A DNA stretch of 38,126 nucleotides from Caulobacter sp. CCH9-E1 (GTDB lineage Bacteria; Pseudomonadota; Alphaproteobacteria; Caulobacterales; Caulobacteraceae), in assembly GCF_001556515.1 (NCBI RefSeq), contig NZ_LSJA01000086.1, positions 1 through 38,126 on the forward strand, read 5' to 3'. The notes beneath the pieces were generated by a model, which worked only from the letters and a program-made list of their open reading frames with translations, was not told the DNA's origin and ran no database searches. A program made the translations under genes and the position numbers. Positions 23,500 through 31,722 of this stretch are shown here, piece by piece; position 1 is the first letter of the stretch, and each line of letters starts with the position of its first letter.

Positions 23500-25743
23500 C
23501 TAGTAGTGGTAGCGCAGGAAGACGCCCAGGCTCCGCGGCCGGTTGTAGCTGAGGAGATCCACGCCGAGGCTGTCGATGTTGGAGATCGACACGGCATAGG
23601 TCTTGTCGAACAGGTTGCGGGCGAAGGCGCCGGCCTCGATCTTCTGGTCGGGCGAGCGCCAGCTGAGCTGGGCGCCGGCGATCCACACCGCGTCCTGCGA
23701 CAGACGGTCGGCGTTGGAGTTGTCGAAATAGACCTTCGACGAATAGTTCGCGTCGACATTGGCCACGATCGAAGCGCCATTCTCTAACGGCGCGACCCAG
23801 GTCGCCGCGGCGTTGAAGGTGACCTTCGGCGACTGCGGCAACCAGTTGCCGGTGAAGTCCTTGCCTTCGGTGAAGTAGTCGCCGTACTTGGCGTGCAGCA
23901 GCGACACGCCCGCCGTCAGGGTCAGGGGTTGGATCGGCCGGGCGGTGACCTCGGCCTCGCCGCCGTAGACCTTGGAGTTGGCGGCGTTGTCGAGCACCAG
24001 CACGGTCAGGCCGTTGCGCGTGGTCTGGGCGAACACCTGCTGGTTCTTGTAGTCGTAGTAGAAGCCCGACACGTTCAGGCGCACCCGGCGGTCGAGGAAC
24101 TCCGATTTCAGGCCCAGTTCATAGGCGTCGAGGGTCTCGTTGTCGTAGGGCTCCATTTCCCGGGCCGTCGTGGCCATGCCGCCGAAGAAGCCGCCGCTCT
24201 TATAGCCGCGATTGTAGGTGGCGTAGATGTTGGCGTCGTCGCTCAGCTCGTAGCGCAGGCCTAGCCGTCCTGAGACCGCGGAGAAGGTCTTGCTCTGCTT
24301 GGAGGTCAGGATAACGACCAGCCCGTCCTCGGCCTGGCTCCGGTAGTCGATGGACTTGTCGTCGGCCGACCAGCGCAGGCCGACCGTGCCGGTCAGTCTG
24401 TCGGTCAGCTTATAGTCGGCCTGGCCGAAGACGGCGTAGCCCTTGGTCTTCTGGGTGTAGGGATAGCCGAAGGTCCCGACGCTGTTTTCGAGGCTTAGCC
24501 CCGTGGGATTCTCGGGCGTCATGAACAGCGGGCGCAGGTCGCGCAGCACGTCCTGCCGGGTGTTGTCCTGAACCTTCTCGTCCATGTAGTAGGCGCCGAG
24601 GACCCAGTTGAGCCGCGCCGAGGCGTCGTTCGACTGCAGGCGCAGTTCCTGGGTGAACTGGTTTTGGCGGGAACGATAGTTGATCTCGATCATCCGCAGG
24701 GGGCTGGCGTCGGTGTTTTCCAGGTCGTTGCGGTGGGCCCACTGCCAGGCCGTCACCGAGATCAGGGACAGGCCGCCCAGCTTCCAGGTCGCCTGGCTGG
24801 AGGCGCCGAACAGGTCGACCTTGTCCTTGCCCTCCTGGTTGGCGTCCACGGCGCGGGGATTGTTGTCGGTGTCGGCATAGCCCATCAGGTCGGCGCACTG
24901 GCCGCTGGCGTAGGCGCTGGTCGCGCAGAAACCGTCCGGTCCTCTCGCCGCCGCCGTCGCGGGGAGCAGAGCGCGGTGTCCGGGCGCGGTGGCGTCGCCG
25001 CGATTGACGTAGCGATTGACCTGGGTCAGCAGATCGAAGTCTTCGCTCGGCGTGTAAAGCAGCGACAGCCGCCCCGCCCAGTGTTTGGCCGCGTTGAGAT
25101 CGTGGCCGGTGACGCGGTTGTAGGTATAGCCGTCGTCCTTGACGTACTGGGCGGCCGCCCGGAAGGCCAGCTTGTCGGCCACGATCGGCCCGCCGACGCC
25201 CAGATCGGCGGTCACGGCGTTGAAGCTGCCATACTCCAGCGAGGCGTCGGCGCCGAAGGTCTGGCTGGGCCGCTTGGTCGTGATGTTGATCGCGCCGCCG
25301 TTGGTGTTGCGGCCATAGAGGGTGCCTTGCGGCCCGCGCAGCACCTCGACCTGAGCCAGGTCGAAGAAGCCGGCCATCTGGGCCAAGGGCGAGCCGATAT
25401 AGACTCCATCGACATAGACGCCCACGCCGCTGGAGGCGTTGGGGTTAAAGTCGCTAAGGCCCACGCCGCGAATGTAGATCTTGGGATTGGCGGCCGCGTC
25501 GCCGGCGCTGATGCGCATGCCAGGGGCCAGGTTGTTGAGCGCGAGGACGTTGTTGACGCCGCGCGCGGCCAGGGCGTCGCTGGTTAGGGCGGTGACCGAC
25601 ACGGGCACATCCTGAAGGTTTTCCGATCGCTTCTGGGCGGTGACCACGATCTCCTCGATCGCCGTGCCGTCGTGCGTTTGGGCCGCCGCGACGCCGCCAG
25701 ACAAGGCCAGCACGGCGCAGCTCAGAAACATACGCGCTTTCAT
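23500..25743 (-). CDS. TonB-dependent receptor of the putative catabolic regulon
   Basis: A 747-residue outer-membrane receptor with a signal peptide (about residues 1-21, ending GVAAAQ), a TonB-box-like segment (IEEIVVTAQKR), a plug domain (about 40-160, with IYIRGVGLSDFNPNASSGVG and QVEVLRGPQGTLYGRNTNGG) and a barrel ending FLRYHY. This is the pesticin/FyuA-like, non-iron class expanded in Caulobacter and sphingomonads. ATG 25743 has GGGGAG upstream. Operator-like site C lies 48 bp before the start, tying it to the TetR gene that follows divergently upstream and to the aminotransferase, kinase and hydrolase genes. It is the likely outer-membrane entry route for the regulon's substrate. Confidence 0.9.
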   Translation of the reverse strand: MKARMFLSCAVLALSGGVAAAQTHDGTAIEEIVVTAQKRSENLQDVPVSVTALTSDALAARGVNNVLALNNLAPGMRISAGDAAANPKIYIRGVGLSDFNPNASSGVGVYVDGVYIGSPLAQMAGFFDLAQVEVLRGPQGTLYGRNTNGGAINITTKRPSQTFGADASLEYGSFNAVTADLGVGGPIVADKLAFRAAAQYVKDDGYTYNRVTGHDLNAAKHWAGRLSLLYTPSEDFDLLTQVNRYVNRGDATAPGHRALLPATAAARGPDGFCATSAYASGQCADLMGYADTDNNPRAVDANQEGKDKVDLFGASSQATWKLGGLSLISVTAWQWAHRNDLENTDASPLRMIEINYRSRQNQFTQELRLQSNDASARLNWVLGAYYMDEKVQDNTRQDVLRDLRPLFMTPENPTGLSLENSVGTFGYPYTQKTKGYAVFGQADYKLTDRLTGTVGLRWSADDKSIDYRSQAEDGLVVILTSKQSKTFSAVSGRLGLRYELSDDANIYATYNRGYKSGGFFGGMATTAREMEPYDNETLDAYELGLKSEFLDRRVRLNVSGFYYDYKNQQVFAQTTRNGLTVLVLDNAANSKVYGGEAEVTARPIQPLTLTAGVSLLHAKYGDYFTEGKDFTGNWLPQSPKVTFNAAATWVAPLENGASIVANVDANYSSKVYFDNSNADRLSQDAVWIAGAQLSWRSPDQKIEAGAFARNLFDKTYAVSISNIDSLGVDLLSYNRPRSLGVFLRYHY

Positions 25744-26021
25744 CTTTCACTCCCCGTTTATCCAGTACTCCGACCGGTCCAGGTTATTACGATAATAAAA
25801 ACTATCTCGATGCAAGAGGGAGACGCGCAAGCTATGGGACGGTCTTTGGGCGCGTGATGGGCAAGGCGCCTGGTTTGCAGGCGAAACCGCGCTCGATCGC
25901 CTTTACGACGATCCAACCGGGACGCGGCGCCTGTCTCCCGGGCAGGGAGGGGGGGCGATTGAGTTTCGGGCTGAGGCGCTTGGCGCCGATCCGAGGTCGG
26001 GTGCGCCCGCGGCGCGGGCCG
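25744..26021. other. Intergenic stretch between TonB receptor and TetR gene
   Basis: About 280 bp containing operator site C and a second small inverted repeat (TTATTA-CGA-TAATAA, 25784-25798) that overlaps it. Nothing else was recognised. Confidence 0.5.
25792..25805. promoter_or_regulatory. Operator-like palindrome, site C (TonB receptor)
   Basis: ATAATAAAAACTAT, within the longer GATAATAAAAACTATC, 48 bp upstream of the receptor ATG at 25743. It differs from the consensus in the left arm only (ATAA for ATAG). Confidence 0.6.
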
Positions 26022-26675
26022 TCAGTCCTCGGACAGTTGGGACCGGCGGGGGAGGTCGAAATGATAGCGGCCGATCATCCAGGCCACTTCCTCGATGACC
26101 ATGTCCTCGTCGAGCTCGGGATCCTCCACCAACATTTCCATGGCGGCGTAGCTCATCAGCTCCGACACGCGCATCGAGAGCTTCAACCGCTCCTCATCGA
26201 CGGGCGGGCCGTCCTTGAGGCGGAATGCGAACACCCGATCCAGCACCGCCGTGCGCGATTGGGCCCGCACGTCCTGCAACGGCGGCAGGGCGCGGATGGC
26301 GCGCAGAATCCAGAGCCCGCCCGGAAAGGCCCGGGTGACGGTGATGATGTCCTTCTGCAGGCGGATGTGGTTTTCCACCGCCGCCGACAGGGTCGTCCAA
26401 TGAGCGCCGCCCGATTCTATCCAGGCGAACACGACCTGGTCTTGGGCGTCCATCAACCGCCGGGTCAGTTCGGTCAGCAGGGCGTACTTATTGGGAAAGT
26501 AGCGATAGAGCGCCGGCGGCGTCAGGCCCGCCCGTTCGCAGACGAGATTAGTCGTCAAGCGCTCGAAGCCCACCTCAGCCAGCAGTTCGCCGGCCGCCGC
26601 CAGAATGGCTTCGAAGGTGTTGATGCCGTTGCGGCGGGACGGCCGCGACTTGGCTTCGAGTTCGGGTGTGCTCAC
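26022..26675 (-). CDS. TetR-family repressor, probable regulator of the palindrome regulon
   Basis: A 217-residue TetR family protein. The N-terminal DNA-binding domain spans about residues 18-65 (ILAAAGELLAEVGFERLTT and VCERAGLTPPALYRYFPNK), followed by an all-helical ligand and dimerisation domain. The start is GTG at 26675, supported by AAGGAA about eight bases upstream. It is divergent from the MFS-P450 operon; two copies of the palindrome lie in the 352-bp gap, and three more precede the other genes of the cluster. The usual TetR logic would be repression of its own gene and the catabolic genes, released by a pathway intermediate. That it binds these sites is inference. Confidence 0.88.
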   Translation of the reverse strand: MSTPELEAKSRPSRRNGINTFEAILAAAGELLAEVGFERLTTNLVCERAGLTPPALYRYFPNKYALLTELTRRLMDAQDQVVFAWIESGGAHWTTLSAAVENHIRLQKDIITVTRAFPGGLWILRAIRALPPLQDVRAQSRTAVLDRVFAFRLKDGPPVDEERLKLSMRVSELMSYAAMEMLVEDPELDEDMVIEEVAWMIGRYHFDLPRRSQLSED

Positions 26676-26796
26676 CAGAGTTCCTTGAAGGGCGCCGCGG
26701 GGCGCGGCGTGCTCTCAGATAGCAACCGCGCAGGGCCAAGAGAAGCTGTCGCCATCGGGGCGGACTGCGCGAGGCGGGCGACCGCGCGCGGCTGAT

Positions 26797-26810
26797 ATAG
26801 CTCAAACTAT
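26797..26810. promoter_or_regulatory. Operator-like palindrome, site D (TetR gene side)
   Basis: ATAGCTCAAACTAT, 121 bp upstream of the TetR GTG. It has perfect ATAG/CTAT outer arms and is probably the autoregulatory site. Confidence 0.55.
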
Positions 26811-26951
26811 TGCAAGTAGCGAGCTCGTTCGAGCGCGCGTTCGAGGGCGGGGGACAGCTCCTGTGAGCGCACGTCTTGGCCGGCGGCGCCCAGCGCGGCG
26901 GCATTTTGGGGCGAACCGATCCTGCGAGATGCGGTTGACGATGTCCTTGAG

Positions 26952-26965
26952 ATAGCAAAAACTAA
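26952..26965. promoter_or_regulatory. Operator-like palindrome, site E (MFS-P450 operon)
   Basis: ATAGCAAAAACTAA within GATAGCAAAAACTAAC, followed directly by CTATT. It lies 62 bp upstream of the MFS ATG, a spacing like those of sites A-C. The right arm is imperfect by one base. Confidence 0.55.
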
Positions 26966-27027
26966 CTATTGGGCGCGCGGGCGAAGACTCCTTGAAAGTC
27001 GATCCCTCGCCCTTCTGGAGGAAATGC

Positions 27028-28248
27028 ATGTCGCTCGAGGAGACCCCGGCGCGCGCGCCCGACACCGACGGCGGCTGGATTGGCCGCAGACCAACGGCCT
27101 GGCAGACCGCGGCCTTCCTGGCGGTCGGATCCATCGCTCTGCTCATGGCTGGCGTCCAGCCGGTTGTGCTGGGCGGGCTGGTCGACGCCGGCAGACTTGA
27201 CGTCGCTCAGCTGGGCTGGAGCGTCACGATCGAGTTTCTCGCCATCGGGCTGGGCGTGGGGCTGGCCGACGCCTTCCTGCCGCCTCGCCATCTCAAGGTT
27301 GTGGGCTTTGCGGCCGCGCTCGTCCTGGCCGGCGTCAACTTCGCGGCGCTGGAGGTCTCGGAGCTCTGGGTTCTGGTGAGCCGCGCGCTGGCGGGTTTGG
27401 CGGAGGGCTGCATTGTTTGGCTGACCACCTTGATGATCGTGCGCTCGCCGACCCCGGGCCGCTGGAGCGGGATCTTCCTGGTCTGTCAGGCCGTGCTGCA
27501 GGTCGCGTGCGCGGCGGGCATACCGATCCTGGTCTCGCCCTGGTTCGGTGCCAATGCGGGCTTTGTGACGCTTGGGGCCAGCGCCGTGCTGGCGGCGATC
27601 TTGGCGCTCCTCCTGCCGGCCAACCTTGCGCCCCTGGCCGGCAACAAGGCCAATGATGCTGTTCTGGCCGAGCCGATCCCGAGGGCGGCCTATGTCAGCC
27701 TGATGGCGGTCTTCCTGCTCTTCTCATTCTTCATCGGCTTCTTGGCCTATGTCGAGCAGTTGGCAAGGCAGGCGGGCTTGACCCCGGTGCAAGGCGGGCT
27801 GGCCGTGGCCGTGGCCCTGGGCGTATCGATCGTCGGCTCGGGCCTGGCGGCGGTCCTGGCCGATAGGATTGCCTATCACCGGGCTTTCCTGGTCTGCATG
27901 CCGGTGTTCCTGGTCGTGCTGTTTGGCCTTGGCGCTCTACCCAGCCCGGGCGTGTTCATCGCCCTGACGGGGTTGTACGGCTTGGCCTGGGGCTTTCTGC
28001 AGGCCCTGCAGGCCCCGTTCGTGATCGAGTCGGACCCCTCGCGGCGCGCGGTGTTGCTCGCGCCCAGCGTCCAGTCCGTCGGCGCGGCCGCCGGTCCAAT
28101 GCTCTGCTCGTTTTTTGTCAACGCACATGAGGTTCGTGGAGCCCTGTTCGCCGCTGGCGCGGGCCTGTCGATCTCCTTCGTCCTGGCGATGATGCTGTGG
28201 TTGTCGCGCGCCAAGCGTCTGACCAAGTCCGTCCTAGCCGCCACCTGA
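27028..28248 (+). CDS. MFS transporter
   Basis: A 406-residue inner-membrane protein with about twelve hydrophobic segments and a central polar loop near residues 205-220, the layout of the major facilitator superfamily. The N-terminal region is polar (about 30 residues) before the first helix (AAFLAVGSIALLMAGVQP). The classic MFS loop motif (G-x-L-aDr-GrR) is weak here. ATG 27028 was chosen for the GGAGG seven bases upstream; an upstream extension to 26992 lacks such a site. It precedes a cytochrome P450 gene by 45 bp in one operon behind operator site E. It may import the regulon substrate, or export a product; the sequence does not decide. Confidence 0.85.
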   Translation: MSLEETPARAPDTDGGWIGRRPTAWQTAAFLAVGSIALLMAGVQPVVLGGLVDAGRLDVAQLGWSVTIEFLAIGLGVGLADAFLPPRHLKVVGFAAALVLAGVNFAALEVSELWVLVSRALAGLAEGCIVWLTTLMIVRSPTPGRWSGIFLVCQAVLQVACAAGIPILVSPWFGANAGFVTLGASAVLAAILALLLPANLAPLAGNKANDAVLAEPIPRAAYVSLMAVFLLFSFFIGFLAYVEQLARQAGLTPVQGGLAVAVALGVSIVGSGLAAVLADRIAYHRAFLVCMPVFLVVLFGLGALPSPGVFIALTGLYGLAWGFLQALQAPFVIESDPSRRAVLLAPSVQSVGAAAGPMLCSFFVNAHEVRGALFAAGAGLSISFVLAMMLWLSRAKRLTKSVLAAT

Positions 28249-28293
28249 ACAACACGAGCGCGCGCGGAGCCGACCGCGCCCAAGGGAAAGATC

Positions 28294-29601
28294 ATGTCCG
28301 CAGGCGTCGAAACCAACCCTCCGCCCGTTCTCGACATCGGCGCGCTGCCGACGCTCGCCGATCATGGCTACGATGGCGGCCGCGTGGCGCTGCGGCGGTT
28401 CTGCGCCACGGCGTTCCAGCCAGACGGTCCGCGCTTTCTGCGTGGGAATGACGGGACGCTCGTGGCGTTTCGTCATGCCGATCTTCGGGCGCTGGCGGCC
28501 AGGCCCGAACTGGCGGCCATGGCGCCCAACCAGCTCTTCCCGGGACTGCTCTCCGCCGAGACGTCCGAGGAAAAGCCGGTCGGCTTCGCCATCGCCGATC
28601 TGATCAGGAACCAGCTCTTCAGCTCCAATGGCGTTCTCAATGCGGCCCTGCGCAAGGTGCTTCTCAACCAGATCGGTCCCAAGCAAACCGCCGCGCGCGG
28701 CGACGCCGCCCACGAGATCGTCGCGCGGATCCTAGACGGTCTCCCGCTGGGCGAGACCGTGGACCTCGTCGAACGGATCGCCGAGCCGCTGATCGGCCTC
28801 TATTGGGGCGCGCTGATCGGCATGAGCGACAAGGAGGCGCTGGCCGCGGCCGTCCAGGCCCGCAAGATGACGCCGATGCTGTTCCTGCAGACGGATTGGG
28901 ATAGCCTGTGCGAAGCGGACGCTGCGGCGAAGACCTATCGAGGTCTTGTCGAGGGGGCGGGCCAGCGGTCGCTCGACGCTGGCGGCTGTCCGTTCGTCTC
29001 GAACATCGCGCGCGACCTCGCCGAGATCGATATCGCCGATGATCTCGACTATGGCGGTTATGTTCCCAAGACGGTCGGCGCCTTCCTGGCGGGAAACCTG
29101 TTCGATGGATTTCACACCGCCGCCCTGGCCATCACCAACACCATCCGCGCACTGATCGACCATCCGGAGGCGCTGGTCCGATTGCGCGGGGAGCCCGAGA
29201 AGGTCGCCGCGGCGGTGTCGGAGTGTCTGCGCCTGGAGCCGCCGGTCATCCACCTCAACCGCGTCGTCAACGCCGACTTCGAATACGAAGGACGGATCAT
29301 TCCAGCCGGCGTTCGGATCATGATGATGTGGGGCGCCGCCAATCGCGATCCCGACGCCTTCCCCGATCCCGAACGTTTCGACCTTGATCGTTCCCACCAA
29401 GGTTCGACCACGTTCGGCGGCGGCGCTCACATCTGCCCGGGCCGTTTCGTAGCCAGTCTGGTCGCCAGGAGTCTGCTGGAGGTTCTGATCGAACGGCGGC
29501 TTGAGATCCGGGCGAGCGGCGGCGCCAATGACTGGATAGACAATCACGCCATGTGCCAGCTCAGGCGCCTGCCCGTGAGGCTGGAGCGCCAGCCGGGGTG
29601 A
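28294..29601 (+). CDS. Cytochrome P450
   Basis: A 435-residue soluble bacterial P450 (monooxygenase). The haem-binding loop FGGGAHICPG is at residues 374-383 with Cys381 as thiolate ligand; the K-helix ECLR is at 310-313. The I-helix reads GNLFDGFHTAALAI: in the canonical pattern A-G-x-(D/E)-T the acid should sit where His274 is, followed by Thr275, so the conserved proton-relay acid is missing. ATG 28294 follows AAGGGA. No ferredoxin or ferredoxin reductase gene is adjacent, so redox partners must come from elsewhere. As part of the operator-linked cluster it may perform an initial hydroxylation or N-dealkylation; biosynthetic use is an alternative. Confidence 0.9.
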   Translation: MSAGVETNPPPVLDIGALPTLADHGYDGGRVALRRFCATAFQPDGPRFLRGNDGTLVAFRHADLRALAARPELAAMAPNQLFPGLLSAETSEEKPVGFAIADLIRNQLFSSNGVLNAALRKVLLNQIGPKQTAARGDAAHEIVARILDGLPLGETVDLVERIAEPLIGLYWGALIGMSDKEALAAAVQARKMTPMLFLQTDWDSLCEADAAAKTYRGLVEGAGQRSLDAGGCPFVSNIARDLAEIDIADDLDYGGYVPKTVGAFLAGNLFDGFHTAALAITNTIRALIDHPEALVRLRGEPEKVAAAVSECLRLEPPVIHLNRVVNADFEYEGRIIPAGVRIMMMWGAANRDPDAFPDPERFDLDRSHQGSTTFGGGAHICPGRFVASLVARSLLEVLIERRLEIRASGGANDWIDNHAMCQLRRLPVRLERQPG

Positions 29602-29891
29602 GCGAATCCAGCTCTTCACGGGGCGGGCCGCTCCTCCTGGCGCGTTACGGTCTGTCCGTTTGGGTGAGGCGCTGTCCGTCTGCGTGACAGCTGAACGGCG
29701 CCAAGGTCTGCGATACGGTCCGCTGCAGAAGCGACCACCACAGAGCGGTCCAACGTGCTATGGCCTAATGTTGACCCATCGTGGTCTCTGTCGGCGCCGC
29801 ACATGCCTTGCCCGGCGCTTTACAATCGAATCCGCCTGCGAAACCCATTTTTCCGCCATGTCCCGAATTTGCCTCGCTCACGCGACGAACG
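29602..29891. other. Upstream region of the ABC exporter
   Basis: 290 bp without a gene. It contains the paired 16-bp repeat described at 29652-29690; nothing else was recognised. Short frames are uninformative. Confidence 0.5.
29652..29690. promoter_or_regulatory. Two 16-bp direct repeats 20 bp apart upstream of the ABC exporter
   Basis: CTGTCCGTTTGGGTGA (29652-29667) and CTGTCCGTCTGCGTGA (29672-29687) match at 14 of 16 positions with a 20-bp period, close to two helical turns. The second copy extends to an inverted repeat CTGTC-N9-GACAG. This suits cooperative binding of a dimeric regulator; the regulator is unidentified. Confidence 0.5.
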
Positions 29892-31682
29892 ATGCCCGAT
29901 AACGGTTCTAGGAACGCGCTGGATGATGAAGCCGACGAGGCCGCGCCGGTTTCATTAAGGCGCGTGCTGTCGCTATTTGCGCCTTACCGACACCGCATCG
30001 CGGCGATAGCGGCGCTGATCACCTTAGGGGCGGCGGTGGGCCTGACGACCCCGTTTCTGCTGCGCGCGATCATCGACGAGGCGCTGCCCAAGGGCGACTT
30101 GGGCCTGCTTAGCCTTTTCGTCGCGGCCTTGATCGGCGCCGGCGCGGTCTCAGCGGTAATCAACGCGACCCACGCCATACTGTCGTCGCAGATCGGCCAA
30201 GCCATCATGCACGATCTGCGCGTGCGGGTTTATGGACACCTCCAGTCGCTGTCGCTGGGCTTCTTCACCCACGCCCGCGCGGGCGAAATCCAGTCGCGTA
30301 TCGCCAACGATATCGGCGGGCTGCAATCTCTCGTCACCAACACCGCGCACGAGCTGGCCCGCAATCTCAGCCTCGTGATCATGACGGCGGTCGCGATGGT
30401 CTTGCTCGACTGGCGGCTGGCGCTGTTCTCGATGACCGTCATTCCGATCGTGGTGCGCCTGAGCGATCATGTCGGTCAGAAGCGCGAAGCCTATACGCAT
30501 AGGCAGCAGGAGCGGATGGCCGACCTTTCGTCGACGGTGCAGGAGACGCTGTCGATCTCGGGCGTCATCCTGGCCCGGACCATGGGGCGGAAAGACTTTC
30601 TGGTCCGGCGCTTCACCCGAACCTCGGCCGATGTCGGCGCGCTCGAGGTGCGTTCCAGCACGGCGGGTGAGTGGCAGTGGCAGCTCATCTACCTGTTGCT
30701 CCAGGCGCTGCCGGCCCTGACCCTGCTCCTGGGCGGCTGGCTGATCAGCCGCGATGTGCCGATCACTATCGGCACGCTCGTGGCGATGATCGCCCTGCAG
30801 GAGCAACTACTCTGGCCGCTTGAGGAGGTCTTGCGCACGGGGATGGAAATTCGGACCACCCGAGCTCTGTTCGCGCGCGTGTTCGATTACCTCGATCGCC
30901 CCGTGGAAATCGTCGAGCGCCCCGACGCCATCGCGCTCCCCCCCGAGCGCATGCGCGGCGCCGTCGCGATCGAGAATGTGAGCTTCGCCTACGACAAGGA
31001 CGGCGAGCCCACGTTGCGCGACGTCTCCATCGACATTCCCGCCGGATCGCACGTCGCCATCGTGGGCGCGACGGGGTCGGGCAAGACAACGCTCGGCTAC
31101 CTTCTGGCGCGGCTATATGACGTCGATCAAGGCGCGATCCGGTTCGATGGCGTCGACATCCGCGACCTCAAACTCGCCTCGCTCAACGAGATGCTCGGCG
31201 TCGTCACGCAGGAGCCCTACCTGCTGAACGCGAGCATCGCCGACAACCTGCGCTTCGCCCGGCCCGAAGCCACCGACGCGGAGCTTGTCGCGGCGGCCCG
31301 CGCCGCGCAGATCGCGGCGCAGATCGAGGCGTTGCCGGAGGGCTACAACACGGTCGTCGGCGAGCGCGGCTATCGCTTCTCGGGCGGCGAGAAGCAGCGC
31401 TTGGCGCTTGCCCGCACCATCCTGCGCGATCCGCCGATCCTGCTGCTCGACGAGGCGACCAGCGCGCTCGACACCCAGACCGAGCAAGCGATGAGCGCGG
31501 CGCTGGCGGCGCTGTCGAAGGGGCGGACCACCATCACGATCGCTCACCGGCTCTCCACCGTTCGCTCGGCCGACTTGATCGTCGTCATGAAGCGCGGCCA
31601 GGTTGTTGAACGTGGGACGCATGACATGCTCATGGCGCAGGGCGGCGCCTATGCCGCCCTGCTGCGACCTGAGGAAGGCTAG
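29892..31682 (+). CDS. ABC exporter, fused membrane and ATPase domains
   Basis: A 596-residue half-transporter of the MsbA/LmrA type that would act as a homodimer. Residues 30-310 hold six transmembrane helices. The ATPase domain has Walker A GATGSGKT (392-399), Q-loop VVTQEPYL, signature FSGGE (496-500, for the usual LSGGQ), Walker B ILLLDE, the D-loop SALD and the H-loop IAHRLS. The long cytosolic loop with DLSSTVQETLSISGV is typical of lipid or drug exporters. The start at 29892 is the most likely, but no clear ribosome site is visible. Substrate unknown. It is a single gene, ending 40 bp from a convergent small gene with a hairpin between. Confidence 0.9.
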   Translation: MPDNGSRNALDDEADEAAPVSLRRVLSLFAPYRHRIAAIAALITLGAAVGLTTPFLLRAIIDEALPKGDLGLLSLFVAALIGAGAVSAVINATHAILSSQIGQAIMHDLRVRVYGHLQSLSLGFFTHARAGEIQSRIANDIGGLQSLVTNTAHELARNLSLVIMTAVAMVLLDWRLALFSMTVIPIVVRLSDHVGQKREAYTHRQQERMADLSSTVQETLSISGVILARTMGRKDFLVRRFTRTSADVGALEVRSSTAGEWQWQLIYLLLQALPALTLLLGGWLISRDVPITIGTLVAMIALQEQLLWPLEEVLRTGMEIRTTRALFARVFDYLDRPVEIVERPDAIALPPERMRGAVAIENVSFAYDKDGEPTLRDVSIDIPAGSHVAIVGATGSGKTTLGYLLARLYDVDQGAIRFDGVDIRDLKLASLNEMLGVVTQEPYLLNASIADNLRFARPEATDAELVAAARAAQIAAQIEALPEGYNTVVGERGYRFSGGEKQRLALARTILRDPPILLLDEATSALDTQTEQAMSAALAALSKGRTTITIAHRLSTVRSADLIVVMKRGQVVERGTHDMLMAQGGAYAALLRPEEG

Positions 31683-31698
31683 GCCTGTCCAGGCGCGA

Positions 31699-31719
31699 GC
31701 GTGCGCCGCCAGCGCACGC
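31699..31719. terminator. Hairpin between convergent genes
   Basis: GCGTGCGC-CGCCA-GCGCACGC forms a perfect 8-bp stem with a 5-base loop, 16 bp past the ABC exporter stop and 4 bp from the end of the opposing gene. TCAGGTTTTC follows on the plus side. Confidence 0.6.
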
Positions 31720-31722
31720 CGA

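Noticed and set aside
24664..25587. 307-residue plus-strand frame opposite the third TonB receptor
   Set aside because: Antisense shadow; no motif.
18781..29601. Secondary-metabolite biosynthetic cluster (because of P450, MFS, aminotransferase)
   Set aside because: No synthase, synthetase or other scaffold-making enzyme is present. A TonB receptor, amide hydrolase and aldolase fit degradation better.
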